From positions 1-47,749 of the forward strand of contig CAJTQO010000002.1 in assembly GCA_910578405.1 (NCBI GenBank): a stretch of 47,749 nucleotides of DNA, given 5' to 3'. A program made the position numbers and the translations under genes. This document shows, in pieces, positions 25,959 to 34,782 of the stretch. Source of the stretch: an uncultured Lachnospiraceae bacterium (GTDB taxonomy: Bacteria; Bacillota; Clostridia; Lachnospirales; Lachnospiraceae). Numbering within the stretch: position 1 is the stretch's first letter; every line of letters begins with the position of its first letter. The notes below the pieces were generated by a model, which made no database searches, was not told the DNA's origin, and saw nothing but the letters and a program-made list of their open reading frames with translations.

Positions 25959-26897
25959 ATGTATCGGGTCAGGCAGCAGGTTGGGTGTACGGATGAGATT
26001 ATGGATTCTTGCAGGGGAAGGGGTTATTCGGAAGAGAATGCCGTCAGGGTAGCCGTTTTGGATACTGGGATTGGCAGGCATCCCGATTTTGAAGGAAGGG
26101 TGGAAGCTTTTCAGGATTTCCTATATGGCGGAAACCGTATGTACGATGACAGCGGACATGGGACCCATGTATCGGGCTGCATAGCGGGGAGCGGAAAGGC
26201 TTCTGGCGGTATGTATAAAGGGATATGTCCATATGCCCGCCTGCTTGTAGGAAAAGTATTGGATAAAAATGGAGACGGCAATATGGAAGATATGCGCCGG
26301 GGGATTGAGTGGGTGCTTGATAACCAAAAGAGGTATCATATCCGTGTCTTAAATATTTCTATTGGGATTGGGCATATTGAAGATAAGGGGAAGATGCAGG
26401 AGTTGCTGCAGGCAGTGGATATGGCATGGAATGAAGGTTTGGTGGTGGTCTGTGCAGCGGGCAACATGGGGCCGGAGCCAATGACAATTTCACCGCTTGG
26501 TTCCAGCAAAAAAGTCATTACGGTGGGATGCCACGACGGAGGATATTTTACAGGGAAGCATTCCCTATGTGAAAGTTATTCCGGACGAGGGCCTTCCCTT
26601 GATGCAATGAAGAAACCGGACGTAGTGGCTCCGGGTACGGATATTGTATCCTGTAACGTGGCCTGCCGGTCATCTTTTCGTGGTTATAAAAATGCTTATG
26701 TGAAGAAAAGCGGCACATCCATGGCGACGCCCATTGTATCGGGAGCAGCGGCATTGCTGCTGCAAAAATATCCGGAATTGTCCAATGAGCAGGTGAAACG
26801 CAAAATTAATTACAGCGCCACGGATATGAAGGAACCATGGACGAAACAGGGGTGGGGGATGGTAAACGTGGCCAGGCTGATTCAAATTGTGCATTAA
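25959..26897 (+). CDS. Subtilisin-like (S8) serine protease without signal peptide
   Basis: 312 residues. The triad is Asp35 (VAVLDTGIG), His67 (DSGHGTHVSG) and Ser254 (SGTSMATPIVSGAAAL), with oxyanion Asn169 (CAAGNMGPEP). There is no signal peptide and no long propeptide; the N-terminus MYRVRQQVGCTDEIMDSCRG goes directly into the catalytic domain, as in intracellular subtilisins. It is therefore probably cytosolic, or released by lysis. AGGAG lies about 9 bases before the ATG. It follows the LRR genes but is separated by a terminator and a palindromic repeat, so it is likely transcribed alone. Convergent with the activase gene across a shared terminator. Confidence 0.93.
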   Translation: MYRVRQQVGCTDEIMDSCRGRGYSEENAVRVAVLDTGIGRHPDFEGRVEAFQDFLYGGNRMYDDSGHGTHVSGCIAGSGKASGGMYKGICPYARLLVGKVLDKNGDGNMEDMRRGIEWVLDNQKRYHIRVLNISIGIGHIEDKGKMQELLQAVDMAWNEGLVVVCAAGNMGPEPMTISPLGSSKKVITVGCHDGGYFTGKHSLCESYSGRGPSLDAMKKPDVVAPGTDIVSCNVACRSSFRGYKNAYVKKSGTSMATPIVSGAAALLLQKYPELSNEQVKRKINYSATDMKEPWTKQGWGMVNVARLIQIVH

Positions 26898-27094
26898 GGC
26901 AGAATTAAAACTTTTATAGACCATGAAAGGGGGGAATTTTGACTTAAAAGCCTTGTCTATTCCATTCATCAGAATTAGCGTATGCGCTAAGAGGCATAAT
27001 ATATGGACAAGCAGAAAAGACGCATACTCTGCTTTTAGATGAGGCTGGACAGCATTATCCTTTTCTCATATAAGCGGCTTTGGCGAGAAAAATG

Positions 27095-27145
27095 GGATTA
27101 ATAAAAGTTAGGAGGAGCTATGCCCCTCCTAACTTTTATTAATCC
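27095..27145. terminator. Perfect 21-bp bidirectional terminator between convergent genes
   Basis: Positions 27095-27115 and 27125-27145 are perfect inverted copies (core GTTAGGAGG / CCTCCTAAC) with a 9-nt loop. The arms carry an A/T-rich base (CTTTTATTAATCC) in both orientations. It can stop the protease transcript on + and the activase transcript on -. Confidence 0.85.
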
Positions 27146-27174
27146 TACAGCCTGTTTTCTATGGATGGCATAGG

Positions 27175-30100
27175 TTAAATAGCTCTTTTTGAATTATCAT
27201 GCACTACTTTTTTCCCGCGGCGCTGTTTTTCCTGGCCTGTTTTTTTCCGTTCCGGCTCCTTCTGTCCAGATGGGCCTTTATGAATTCCCGGAATTTTTTT
27301 TGCGGTTTTTCCAGGAGCTTGTTTCGTATCCTGTTTCACTCTTTTTCCCACCGGATTTTTTGTGGCGTCTTTTTCCATGGAGGCAGTAATTCCTTCCAAA
27401 GCGTTTTTTTCTATATTCATTGCCTTGGAGGTCTTTTCTGTTTTCTTTGTTAAGGCCGATGCATCCAAATCCATCGCCTGGGAAGCTCCCTTTGTCCGGT
27501 CTGCCAAAGCGTTTTTTTCCAAATCCATCGCCTGGGAAGTCTTTTTGGTTTTTTCTGGCAAAGCAGTTTTTCCGGTTTCCATTGCGGAAGCGGTTATTTC
27601 TTTTTTCGCTGACTTGGCTGCTGTTTTTCTTCCTGTCTTTTTTGTTTTGTGCAGTTCTTGACCGGACGATTCCTGCAGGTTTTTCTGAGCAGTGGACAGC
27701 ATGAGTTTGATACGGTTTAGCTGGTTGACTTCGCTGGCGCCAGGATCATAGTCAATGGCTACGATATTGGAGAGCGGGTAATGTTTGCGCAGTTCCTTTA
27801 TCACCCCTTTGCCTACCACATGGTTGGGCAAGCAGCCAAAAGGCTGGGTGCAGACAATGTTATTGACTCCGCTGTGAATCAGTTCCATCATTTCCCCGGT
27901 CAGGAACCAGCCTTCCCCGGTCTGGTTGCCGATAGAGACAATGGATTGGGCATAGTCCACCAGAGTATAAATCCGTGCAGGCGCAGTGAAATGCCTGCTT
28001 TTTTCAAAGGCTTTCCTTGCAGAAGAGCGGAGCAGTTCGATGGCCTCGATTCCTACTTTAGAAAGCATAGCGGTTTTTTTGCTTGTACCCAGTTCTTCTG
28101 CTTTGTAAATCTGATTGTAAAAACAGTAAAGCATAAAATCCATCAGATCTGGCACAACGGCTTCCGCCCCTTCGTCTTCCAGCAGCTCAACCAGATGGTT
28201 ATTGGCGGCCGGGGCAAATTTTACGAGGATTTCCCCTACAATGCCAACCCTTGGCTTCCGTATATTTTTAATCGGCACTGCGTCAAACTCTTCGATTATC
28301 CGGCGGCACATTTTCTGGAAAGTAAGGTAATTCATGTGCTTGGAGGATACGAAATCCTGACATTTTTTCCGCCATTTGGCATGGAGCGCTTCTACAGCTC
28401 CCGGTTCCTTTTCATAAGGACGCATCCGATAGACACACCGCATGAAAATATCGCCGAATATGGCTCCATAAGCGGCGCGCAAAAGCAAGTTGGCATTCAA
28501 ATGGAAACCAGGATTGCTTTCCAGTCCGGACATGTTCAGGGAAATCACAGGAACCTGGGGCATCCCTGCTTTTTCCAGTGCGCGGCGGATAAAGCCTACA
28601 TAGTTAGTGGCGCGGCAGCCGCCTCCGGTCTGGGACATAATAACGGCCACTTTGTTTAAGTCATACTCGCCGGACAGCAGAGCGTCCATAATCTGTCCCA
28701 CTACCATAAGGGAAGGGTAGCATGCATCGTTATTTACAAATTTTAGGCCCATGTCCACGGCACGTTTATTGTCGTTTGGCAATACTTTAAAGTGGTAGCC
28801 GCAGGCGCGGAAAGCAGGTTCCAATATTTCAAAATGGATTGGCGACATCTGTGGGCAGAGGATGGTATAGTTCTTTCGCATTTCTTCCGTAAAAGGTATT
28901 CTGCGGATGGCAGAAGGACGGATGATGCGCGCCTGCTGTTTTTCCTCCCGCACGCGGATGGCCGAGAGCAGGGAGCGGATTCGGATTCTGGCGGCGCCAA
29001 GATTGCTCACCTCGTCAATTTTTAAACAAGTGTAGATTTTATCCGCTCCCGTAAGGATATCGTTTACCTGGTCAGTGGTTACGGCATCCAGTCCGCATCC
29101 GAAAGAGTTTAGTTGGATTAAGTCTAAATCATCCCTTGTTTTGACAAAACTAGCGGCGGCATATAAACGGGAATGATACATCCATTGGTCAGAGACGATT
29201 AACGGCCGTTCCGGTTTTGCCAGATGGGAAACGGAATCTTCCGTCAGTACGGCAACGCCATAGGAGGTAATAAGTTCCGGGATTCCATGGTTGATTTCCG
29301 GATCCGCATGGTAGGGGCGTCCGGCAAGCACAATGCCTCTTATATGGTTTTTCTCCAGATAGCGAAGGGTTTTTTCTCCCATATCCTGCATATCCCGCCT
29401 TGCCTGCGCCAGTTCCTTCCAGGCGGCGTCAGCGGCGTTTATCACTTCCTGCGCCGGCAATTCGGTAAATTCCTTCAACAGGGCTTCCGTTACGGTTTTG
29501 ACGTCACGAAAGGACAGGAAAGGATTGCGCAAAATCACTTCCCCACGCCCGATTTCTTCCACATTGTTTTTTATATTTTCCGAATAGGAGGTGACAATGG
29601 GGCAGTTATAATGGTTATTGGCTTCTTCAAATTCGTTGCGCTCATAAAATAAGGCCGGATAAAAGATGAAATCCACCCCTTGGTGAATGAGCCAGCTCAC
29701 ATGCCCATGGGCCAGTTTAGCCGGATAGCATTCGGATTCGCTGGGGATGGATTCGATGCCCAGTGAATAAATATTATGGTTGGACAGGGGGGAAAGCGTC
29801 ACCTGGTATCCGAGGTTTGTAAAAAAAGTAAACCAGAACGGATAGTTCTCATACATGTTGAGGACACGGGGGATGCCTACCCTTCCGCGTTTAGCCTGGT
29901 CTGCAGGCAGCGGTTCATAACCGAAAATCCGCTTTAATTTGTAATCGAACAGATTCGGCACATGGTTTTCCTTTTTGGTTTTTCCAAGCCCCCGTTCGCA
30001 TCGGTTGCCGGAAATAAACTGACGGCCTCCGCTGAATTTGTTGATGGTCAGACGGCAGTTATTGGTACAGCCTTTGCACTTTGCCATGCTGGTTTCAAAT

Positions 30101-31896
30101 TGCAGCGCTTTAATCTGTGCAAGGGAAAGCATGGTGGTGGCGTAGCCTTCACTGTAACGTTTCCTGGCAATCAAAGCGGCGCCGAAAGCCCCCATAATCC
30201 CGGCAATATCCGGGCGTATGGCTTCACAGCCTGCGATTTTTTCAAAACTGCGCAGTACGGCATCGTTATAGAAAGTGCCGCCCTGCACTACAATGTGTTT
30301 TCCAAGTTCTGCAGCGTCCGCCACTTTAATGACTTTAAACAATGCGTTTTTTATCACGGAATAAGCAAGCCCTGCGGAAATATCCGCCACCTCCGCGCCT
30401 TCTTTCTGCGCCTGCTTTACTTTAGAATTCATGAATACGGTACAGCGGGTGCCTAAATCAATCGGATGTTTGGCAAACAAAGCCGCCTTGGCAAAATCCT
30501 CCACGGTATAGTTTAAGGATTTGGCAAAGGTTTCAATAAAGGAACCGCAGCCGGAAGAACATGCTTCATTGAGCTGCACACTGTCCACAGTATGGTTTTT
30601 GATTTTGATGCATTTCATGTCCTGGCCGCCAATGTCAAGGATACAGTCTACCTGCGGGTTGAAAAAAGCGGCGGCATTGTAATGGGCTACGGTTTCCACT
30701 TCCCCGTCGTCTAACAGGAAGGCGGCCTTTAACAAAGCTTCCCCATATCCGGTGGAACAGGAACGCACGATGGCGGCGTCTTCCGGGAGCAGCGCATAGA
30801 TTTCCTTGATAGAGCGGATGGCGGTTTTTAATGTGCTGCCGTTGTTGCTGCTGTAAAAAGAATACAACAAAGAACCGTCCTCCGACACCAGGGCTACCTT
30901 GGTGGTAGTGCTGCCGGCGTCTATGCCAAGGAAGCATTTGCCATGGTAGGCAGACAAATCTGCGGTTGCCACATGATGGGAAGAATGGCGTTTCCGGAAC
31001 GAAGCATAGGAGATGTCATCGGCAAAAAGCGGCTCCATTCGTTCCACTTCAAACTCCATTTTAATATCGGAGGAAAGTTTTTGCGCCATTTCTTTCATAG
31101 AATAATGTATTTCCTCTTTCGCATTTAACGCCGAACCAATGGCGGCGAAGAGATGGGAGTGGTTTGCTTCAATAATATGTTCTTCATCCAGCTTTAACGT
31201 GCGGATAAATGCAGCTTTTAGCTCCGATAAAAAGTGCAGCGGCCCGCCCAGGAAAGCAACATGGCCGCGAATCGGCTTGCCGCAGGCCAGGCCGGAAATG
31301 GTCTGGTTCACCACAGCCTGGAAAATGGAGGCGGAAAGGTCTTCCTTAGTCGCGCCTTCGTTAATTAACGGCTGGATATCGGATTTGGCAAATACGCCGC
31401 AGCGCGCCGCAATGGTATAAAGGGAATGATAGTTTTTGGCATATTCATTCAGGCCGGAAGCGTCCGTCTGCAGCAGGGAAGCCATCTGGTCAATAAAGGA
31501 ACCGGTTCCTCCGGCACAGATTCCGTTCATCCGCTGTTCCACATTGCCGCCTTCAAAATAAATGATTTTAGCGTCTTCGCCGCCAAGTTCAATGGCCACA
31601 TCCGTTTCCGGGGCCAGTTCCCGCAAGGTAGTGGATACGGCAATGACTTCCTGTACAAAGGGGACTTCCAGATGATTTGCCAAAGTTAGTCCGCCAGAGC
31701 CTGTAATGATGGGGTGAAGTTCAATATTGCCCAATTCCCCATAGGCTTTCTTCAACAAGTTTGCCAGGGTTTCACGGATGTTGGCAAAATGCCTTTCGTA
31801 ATCCGAAAATAATATTTTATGGGCATCGTCTAAAATCGCTATTTTTACAGTGGTGGAACCGATATCAATTCCTAAAGTGTAGTATAATCCGCTCAT
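27175..31896 (-). CDS. Giant 2-hydroxyacyl-CoA dehydratase activase-related protein
   Basis: 1573 residues. Two tandem BcrA/BadF-type ATPase domains come first: GIDIGSTTVKIAIL at ~9 and GIDAGSTTTKVALV at ~325. Each keeps the cysteines used for the [4Fe-4S] cluster in HgdC-type activases (CAGGTGSFIDQM and CGVFAKSD; CSSGCGSFIETF and CTVFMNSK). A Cys motif CKGCTNNC and a long region related to DUF2229 and dehydratase subunits follow to ~1430. Activases use ATP to push one electron into radical dehydratases, but no separate dehydratase subunits occur here. The last ~130 residues are a Lys-rich tail with four ~18-residue repeats (TSQAMDLEKNALADR; ASQAMDLDASALTKK; TSKAMNIEKNALEG), unusual for the family. 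Its reaction is unknown. Confidence 0.88.
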   Translation of the reverse strand: MSGLYYTLGIDIGSTTVKIAILDDAHKILFSDYERHFANIRETLANLLKKAYGELGNIELHPIITGSGGLTLANHLEVPFVQEVIAVSTTLRELAPETDVAIELGGEDAKIIYFEGGNVEQRMNGICAGGTGSFIDQMASLLQTDASGLNEYAKNYHSLYTIAARCGVFAKSDIQPLINEGATKEDLSASIFQAVVNQTISGLACGKPIRGHVAFLGGPLHFLSELKAAFIRTLKLDEEHIIEANHSHLFAAIGSALNAKEEIHYSMKEMAQKLSSDIKMEFEVERMEPLFADDISYASFRKRHSSHHVATADLSAYHGKCFLGIDAGSTTTKVALVSEDGSLLYSFYSSNNGSTLKTAIRSIKEIYALLPEDAAIVRSCSTGYGEALLKAAFLLDDGEVETVAHYNAAAFFNPQVDCILDIGGQDMKCIKIKNHTVDSVQLNEACSSGCGSFIETFAKSLNYTVEDFAKAALFAKHPIDLGTRCTVFMNSKVKQAQKEGAEVADISAGLAYSVIKNALFKVIKVADAAELGKHIVVQGGTFYNDAVLRSFEKIAGCEAIRPDIAGIMGAFGAALIARKRYSEGYATTMLSLAQIKALQFETSMAKCKGCTNNCRLTINKFSGGRQFISGNRCERGLGKTKKENHVPNLFDYKLKRIFGYEPLPADQAKRGRVGIPRVLNMYENYPFWFTFFTNLGYQVTLSPLSNHNIYSLGIESIPSESECYPAKLAHGHVSWLIHQGVDFIFYPALFYERNEFEEANNHYNCPIVTSYSENIKNNVEEIGRGEVILRNPFLSFRDVKTVTEALLKEFTELPAQEVINAADAAWKELAQARRDMQDMGEKTLRYLEKNHIRGIVLAGRPYHADPEINHGIPELITSYGVAVLTEDSVSHLAKPERPLIVSDQWMYHSRLYAAASFVKTRDDLDLIQLNSFGCGLDAVTTDQVNDILTGADKIYTCLKIDEVSNLGAARIRIRSLLSAIRVREEKQQARIIRPSAIRRIPFTEEMRKNYTILCPQMSPIHFEILEPAFRACGYHFKVLPNDNKRAVDMGLKFVNNDACYPSLMVVGQIMDALLSGEYDLNKVAVIMSQTGGGCRATNYVGFIRRALEKAGMPQVPVISLNMSGLESNPGFHLNANLLLRAAYGAIFGDIFMRCVYRMRPYEKEPGAVEALHAKWRKKCQDFVSSKHMNYLTFQKMCRRIIEEFDAVPIKNIRKPRVGIVGEILVKFAPAANNHLVELLEDEGAEAVVPDLMDFMLYCFYNQIYKAEELGTSKKTAMLSKVGIEAIELLRSSARKAFEKSRHFTAPARIYTLVDYAQSIVSIGNQTGEGWFLTGEMMELIHSGVNNIVCTQPFGCLPNHVVGKGVIKELRKHYPLSNIVAIDYDPGASEVNQLNRIKLMLSTAQKNLQESSGQELHKTKKTGRKTAAKSAKKEITASAMETGKTALPEKTKKTSQAMDLEKNALADRTKGASQAMDLDASALTKKTEKTSKAMNIEKNALEGITASMEKDATKNPVGKRVKQDTKQAPGKTAKKIPGIHKGPSGQKEPERKKTGQEKQRRGKKVVHDNSKRAI
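27464..27539. repeat. 22-bp direct repeats within the activase tail
   Basis: An identical 22-bp stretch starting TCCAAATCCATCGCC occurs at 27464-27485 and 27518-27539, 54 bases (18 codons) apart. It underlies the repeated SQAMDL units of the Lys-rich tail. Confidence 0.85.
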
Positions 31897-31937
31897 AGTA
31901 TCGCCCTTTCTTTTTTACTTTCTTTTGGAAAACCAAG

Positions 31938-31949
31938 GAACATACGTTC
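31938..31949. promoter_or_regulatory. LexA/DinR-like palindrome upstream of the activase gene
   Basis: GAACATACGTTC matches the Firmicutes core GAAC-N4-GTTC and is extended by one pair on each side. It lies about 42 bases before the minus-strand start. No clear -35/-10 overlaps it, and one such match is expected by chance in a window this size, so the call is weak. Confidence 0.3.
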
Positions 31950-32385
31950 CGTATTATGTCCTGTTTTATAATATTAGGCCGCCTTTTTTTCCTGATTCTT
32001 CCTATTTATATATGGCAGCATATGCGTCCGGACATTCTTAGACATTATACGACACAGTTTTTGAAATTGCAATGAATGGGTGCAAATTATTTGTTAAGAA
32101 TTGCTTCCAAATATAAAAATTTTATGAGATGGCAGGGAATTGCCAGGGAATTGGTTTACTTTTAAATGTCGGGATGTTAGAATATATTCACATGTTTTTT
32201 TACGCATGACAAAATTAGTGGCAGGAAGCAGATGTGTGAGGCCATAAAGGAAAGGGCGTTTTAGGCGGGGCCGGATGTTAGGCTATGGGCAACTGCGCAG
32301 ACACAGAAACTGGAAAACAGTAGGCTGCAAAAGGCGGGAGAGGCTTCGGAATCTTGGAATTAGAAAATGGAGGAAATGGATAGGA
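31950..32385. other. Divergent intergenic region before the rhomboid-like gene
   Basis: No gene is supported. It separates the divergently oriented activase and rhomboid-like genes. It holds the candidate promoter at 32155-32183 and an imperfect tandem GGCAGGGAATTG/GCCAGGGAATTG near 32131-32153. Otherwise nothing was recognised. Confidence 0.5.
32155..32183 (+). promoter_or_regulatory. Candidate promoter of the rhomboid-like gene
   Basis: TTTACT (32155-32160), 17 bases, TAGAAT (32178-32183). Each hexamer has two mismatches to consensus; the spacing is ideal. The leader to the ATG would be about 195 bases. Confidence 0.4.
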
Positions 32386-33249
32386 ATGAGTAATTTTGAG
32401 AAAAAGTTTGGAAAGTATGCGATTAAGAATATATCGCTTATGCTGATTATGTGTTATGCAGTGGGGTATCTGATTCAAATGGTTAACCCTGCTTTTCTTC
32501 TGTATTTGACGCTGAATCCGTATCAAATACTGCATGGGCAGATATGGCGCATTTTTACCTGGGTGATTGTGCCGCCGGATTCTTCCAACTGGTTTTTTAT
32601 TTTTATTTCCCTTTATTTTTATTATTCGATTGGGACTTCTTTAGAGCGGACATGGGGGACATACCGTTATAACGTGTATCTTTTATCAGGAATGTTGTTT
32701 ACGGTAATTGGCAGTTTCCTGTTGATGGGGTATTGCTGGATGTTTCAGGATGGGCTGATTTCCGCAATGGGCGTGAAGGGTTATTTTGCCGCTTTGTCAC
32801 GTTATTTTTCCACTTATTATGTTAATATGTCAATTTTTCTTGCCTTTGCCGCCACTTTCCCGGAAGTGCCTGTGTTGCTTATGTTTATGTTTCCTATCAA
32901 GGTGAAAGTGTTGGGGATTATTTATGGGGCAATCCTTGTGATGGAATTTGTCCAGGGGCATGTATACAGCAGGTTTGCCATGGCGGCTTCTTTGCTTAAT
33001 TTCCTTGTGTTCTGGCTGACCAGCAGGAACCGTGTCCATATGACCCCGAAACAGATGCGCCGCCGTCAGGAGTTTAAAAGAGATGTGCGCAGGAATACAG
33101 GGATAACGAAGCATAAGTGCGCGATTTGCGGCAGGACGGAACAGGATGGCGATGATTTGGAATTCCGGTTCTGCTCCAAATGCGAAGGGAATTATGAATA
33201 TTGTCAGGAGCATCTGTATACGCATCAGCATGTGAAGGATAATGGTTGA
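32386..33249 (+). CDS. Rhomboid-like membrane protein with C-terminal zinc ribbon
   Basis: 287 residues from the ATG at 32386, with GGAGGA 11 bases upstream; longer in-frame extensions lack a site. About six membrane helices cover residues ~15-210, in a rhomboid-like pattern (YQILHGQIWRIFTWVIVPP, then LYFYYSIGTSLERTWGTYRY). The catalytic GxSG serine and the later His of active rhomboids are not seen, so it is probably a pseudoprotease. The cytosolic tail has a zinc ribbon (CAICGRTE...FCSKC...YCQEHLYTH). Its job may be membrane quality control or scaffolding; that is inference. HisRS follows after 69 bases with its own promoter. Confidence 0.7.
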   Translation: MSNFEKKFGKYAIKNISLMLIMCYAVGYLIQMVNPAFLLYLTLNPYQILHGQIWRIFTWVIVPPDSSNWFFIFISLYFYYSIGTSLERTWGTYRYNVYLLSGMLFTVIGSFLLMGYCWMFQDGLISAMGVKGYFAALSRYFSTYYVNMSIFLAFAATFPEVPVLLMFMFPIKVKVLGIIYGAILVMEFVQGHVYSRFAMAASLLNFLVFWLTSRNRVHMTPKQMRRRQEFKRDVRRNTGITKHKCAICGRTEQDGDDLEFRFCSKCEGNYEYCQEHLYTHQHVKDNG

Positions 33250-33274
33250 AAAACTTTGTAAAATGGTGTAAAAT
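33246..33274 (+). promoter_or_regulatory. Promoter of hisS
   Basis: TTGAAA (33246-33251), 17 bases, TAAAAT (33269-33274). It overlaps the stop of the upstream gene and lies about 45 bases before the hisS start. No T-box leader fits in the 69-base gap. Confidence 0.6.
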
Positions 33275-33318
33275 CGACTAAATACAGATAGAAAAATGAA
33301 AACAGGAGAGCAGAGACG

Positions 33319-34578
33319 ATGGCGCTTAGCAAGAAGCCGGTTACCGGCATGAAAGATATTTTGCCTGCAGAGATGCAGCTTAGGGATTATGTGATTGGGG
33401 TGATAAAGGAAACTTATGCGAAATTCGGTTTTACTTCCATAGAGACGCCGTGCGTGGAGAATATTGCGAATTTAAGCAGCAGACAAGGTGGGGAGAATGA
33501 GAAGCTGATTTTTAAGATTTTAAAGCGGGGGGAGAAGCTGAACCTGGAGACAGCAAAGGAAGAAGGGGATTTGGTGGATGGAGGGCTTCGTTATGACCTG
33601 ACTGTGCCGTTAGTGCGTTATTATTCCAACCATGCCAATGAATTGCCATCTCCTTTTAAAGCGCTGCAAATAGGGAATGTATGGCGGGCAGACCATCCAC
33701 AGAAAGGGCGTTACCGTCAGTTTATGCAATGCGATATTGATATTTTGGGAGAGCCGACGAACCTGGCGGAAATAGAACTGATACTGGCGACAACTACCAC
33801 ATTGGGGCGGTTAGGCTTTAAAGGTTTCCAGATACGGATTAATGAAAGGCGTATTCTGAAAGCCATGGCGGCGTACAGCGGTTTTGAAGAAGACGACTAT
33901 GACCAGGTTTTTATTACGTTGGATAAAATGGATAAGATTGGACTGGAAGGCGTCCGGGCGGAATTGGAGAAGTGCGGCTTCCCTGCGCAAAGCATAGAGA
34001 AGTATTTGGAGCTGTTCCGGGGGATGGAAGCTGCCAAGGACAGGCTGGCTTACCTGGCGGACAGGCTTCAGGGAACGTTGGATGCGGAAGTGGGTCAGAG
34101 TCTGGAAGAAATTATAGCCAGTGTGCGTGCAACGAAAGCTTCGGAATTTGAAATCGTGTTTGACCCTACCCTTGTCAGGGGGATGTCTTATTATACAGGA
34201 ACAATCTTTGAAATAGCTATGCCGGAATTTGGCGCAAGCTGCGGGGGCGGCGGGCGTTATGATAAAATGGTGGGGCGCTTTACCGGAAAGGATGTGCCGG
34301 CATGTGGTTTTTCCATTGGATTTGAACGGATTATTTTAATTATGATGGAGAATGGGTTCCGTATTCCGGGGGAAAACAAAAAGGTTGCCTACCTGATTGA
34401 AAAAGGAGTGGCAGTGGAAGAGCTTTGCAGGATTATTGCGCAGGCGCAGGAAGAGCGTCAGGATGGCACACAGGTTCTGGTGGCGCGGATGAATAAAAAT
34501 AAGAAATTCCAAAAAGAGCAGCTTAACAAAGAAGGCTATGCGCAATTCCGGGAATTTTACAAAGAGCCGTTGAAGTAA
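33319..34578 (+). CDS. hisS: Histidine--tRNA ligase
   Basis: 419 residues, normal bacterial length. Class II motifs are visible: PVTGMKDILPAEMQLRD at the N-terminus, motif 2 around NVWRADHPQKGRYRQFMQCD, the histidine-binding signature LVRGMSYYTGTIFEI, and GGGGRYDKMVGRFTG with motif 3 ACGFSIGFERI. It charges tRNA-His in the cytosol. AGGAGAG lies upstream of the ATG. It is followed by aspS, the common hisS-aspS order in Firmicutes. Confidence 0.97.
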   Translation: MALSKKPVTGMKDILPAEMQLRDYVIGVIKETYAKFGFTSIETPCVENIANLSSRQGGENEKLIFKILKRGEKLNLETAKEEGDLVDGGLRYDLTVPLVRYYSNHANELPSPFKALQIGNVWRADHPQKGRYRQFMQCDIDILGEPTNLAEIELILATTTTLGRLGFKGFQIRINERRILKAMAAYSGFEEDDYDQVFITLDKMDKIGLEGVRAELEKCGFPAQSIEKYLELFRGMEAAKDRLAYLADRLQGTLDAEVGQSLEEIIASVRATKASEFEIVFDPTLVRGMSYYTGTIFEIAMPEFGASCGGGGRYDKMVGRFTGKDVPACGFSIGFERIILIMMENGFRIPGENKKVAYLIEKGVAVEELCRIIAQAQEERQDGTQVLVARMNKNKKFQKEQLNKEGYAQFREFYKEPLK

Positions 34579-34782
34579 CGGATAAGGATTAGCCTATAAG
34601 GGCGGAGGCGGCAGGAAATGGCCTAAGCCGGACAAAGAACGCGACAGAGGAAAAAGCAGTCAGAAGGCTATCGGAAGAGAAAAGAAAAAGCGGCAGGGAA
34701 AGACAGGGAAAGGACAAAGAAGAGCGGCAAAAGATAAAAGATAAACAGACAGAATAAAAAGGCAGATTGTGAGGAATAAAAA

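Noticed and set aside
33250..34782. T-box leaders before hisS or aspS
   Set aside because: The gap before hisS is too short, and the gap before aspS has no T-box sequence or antiterminator stem.
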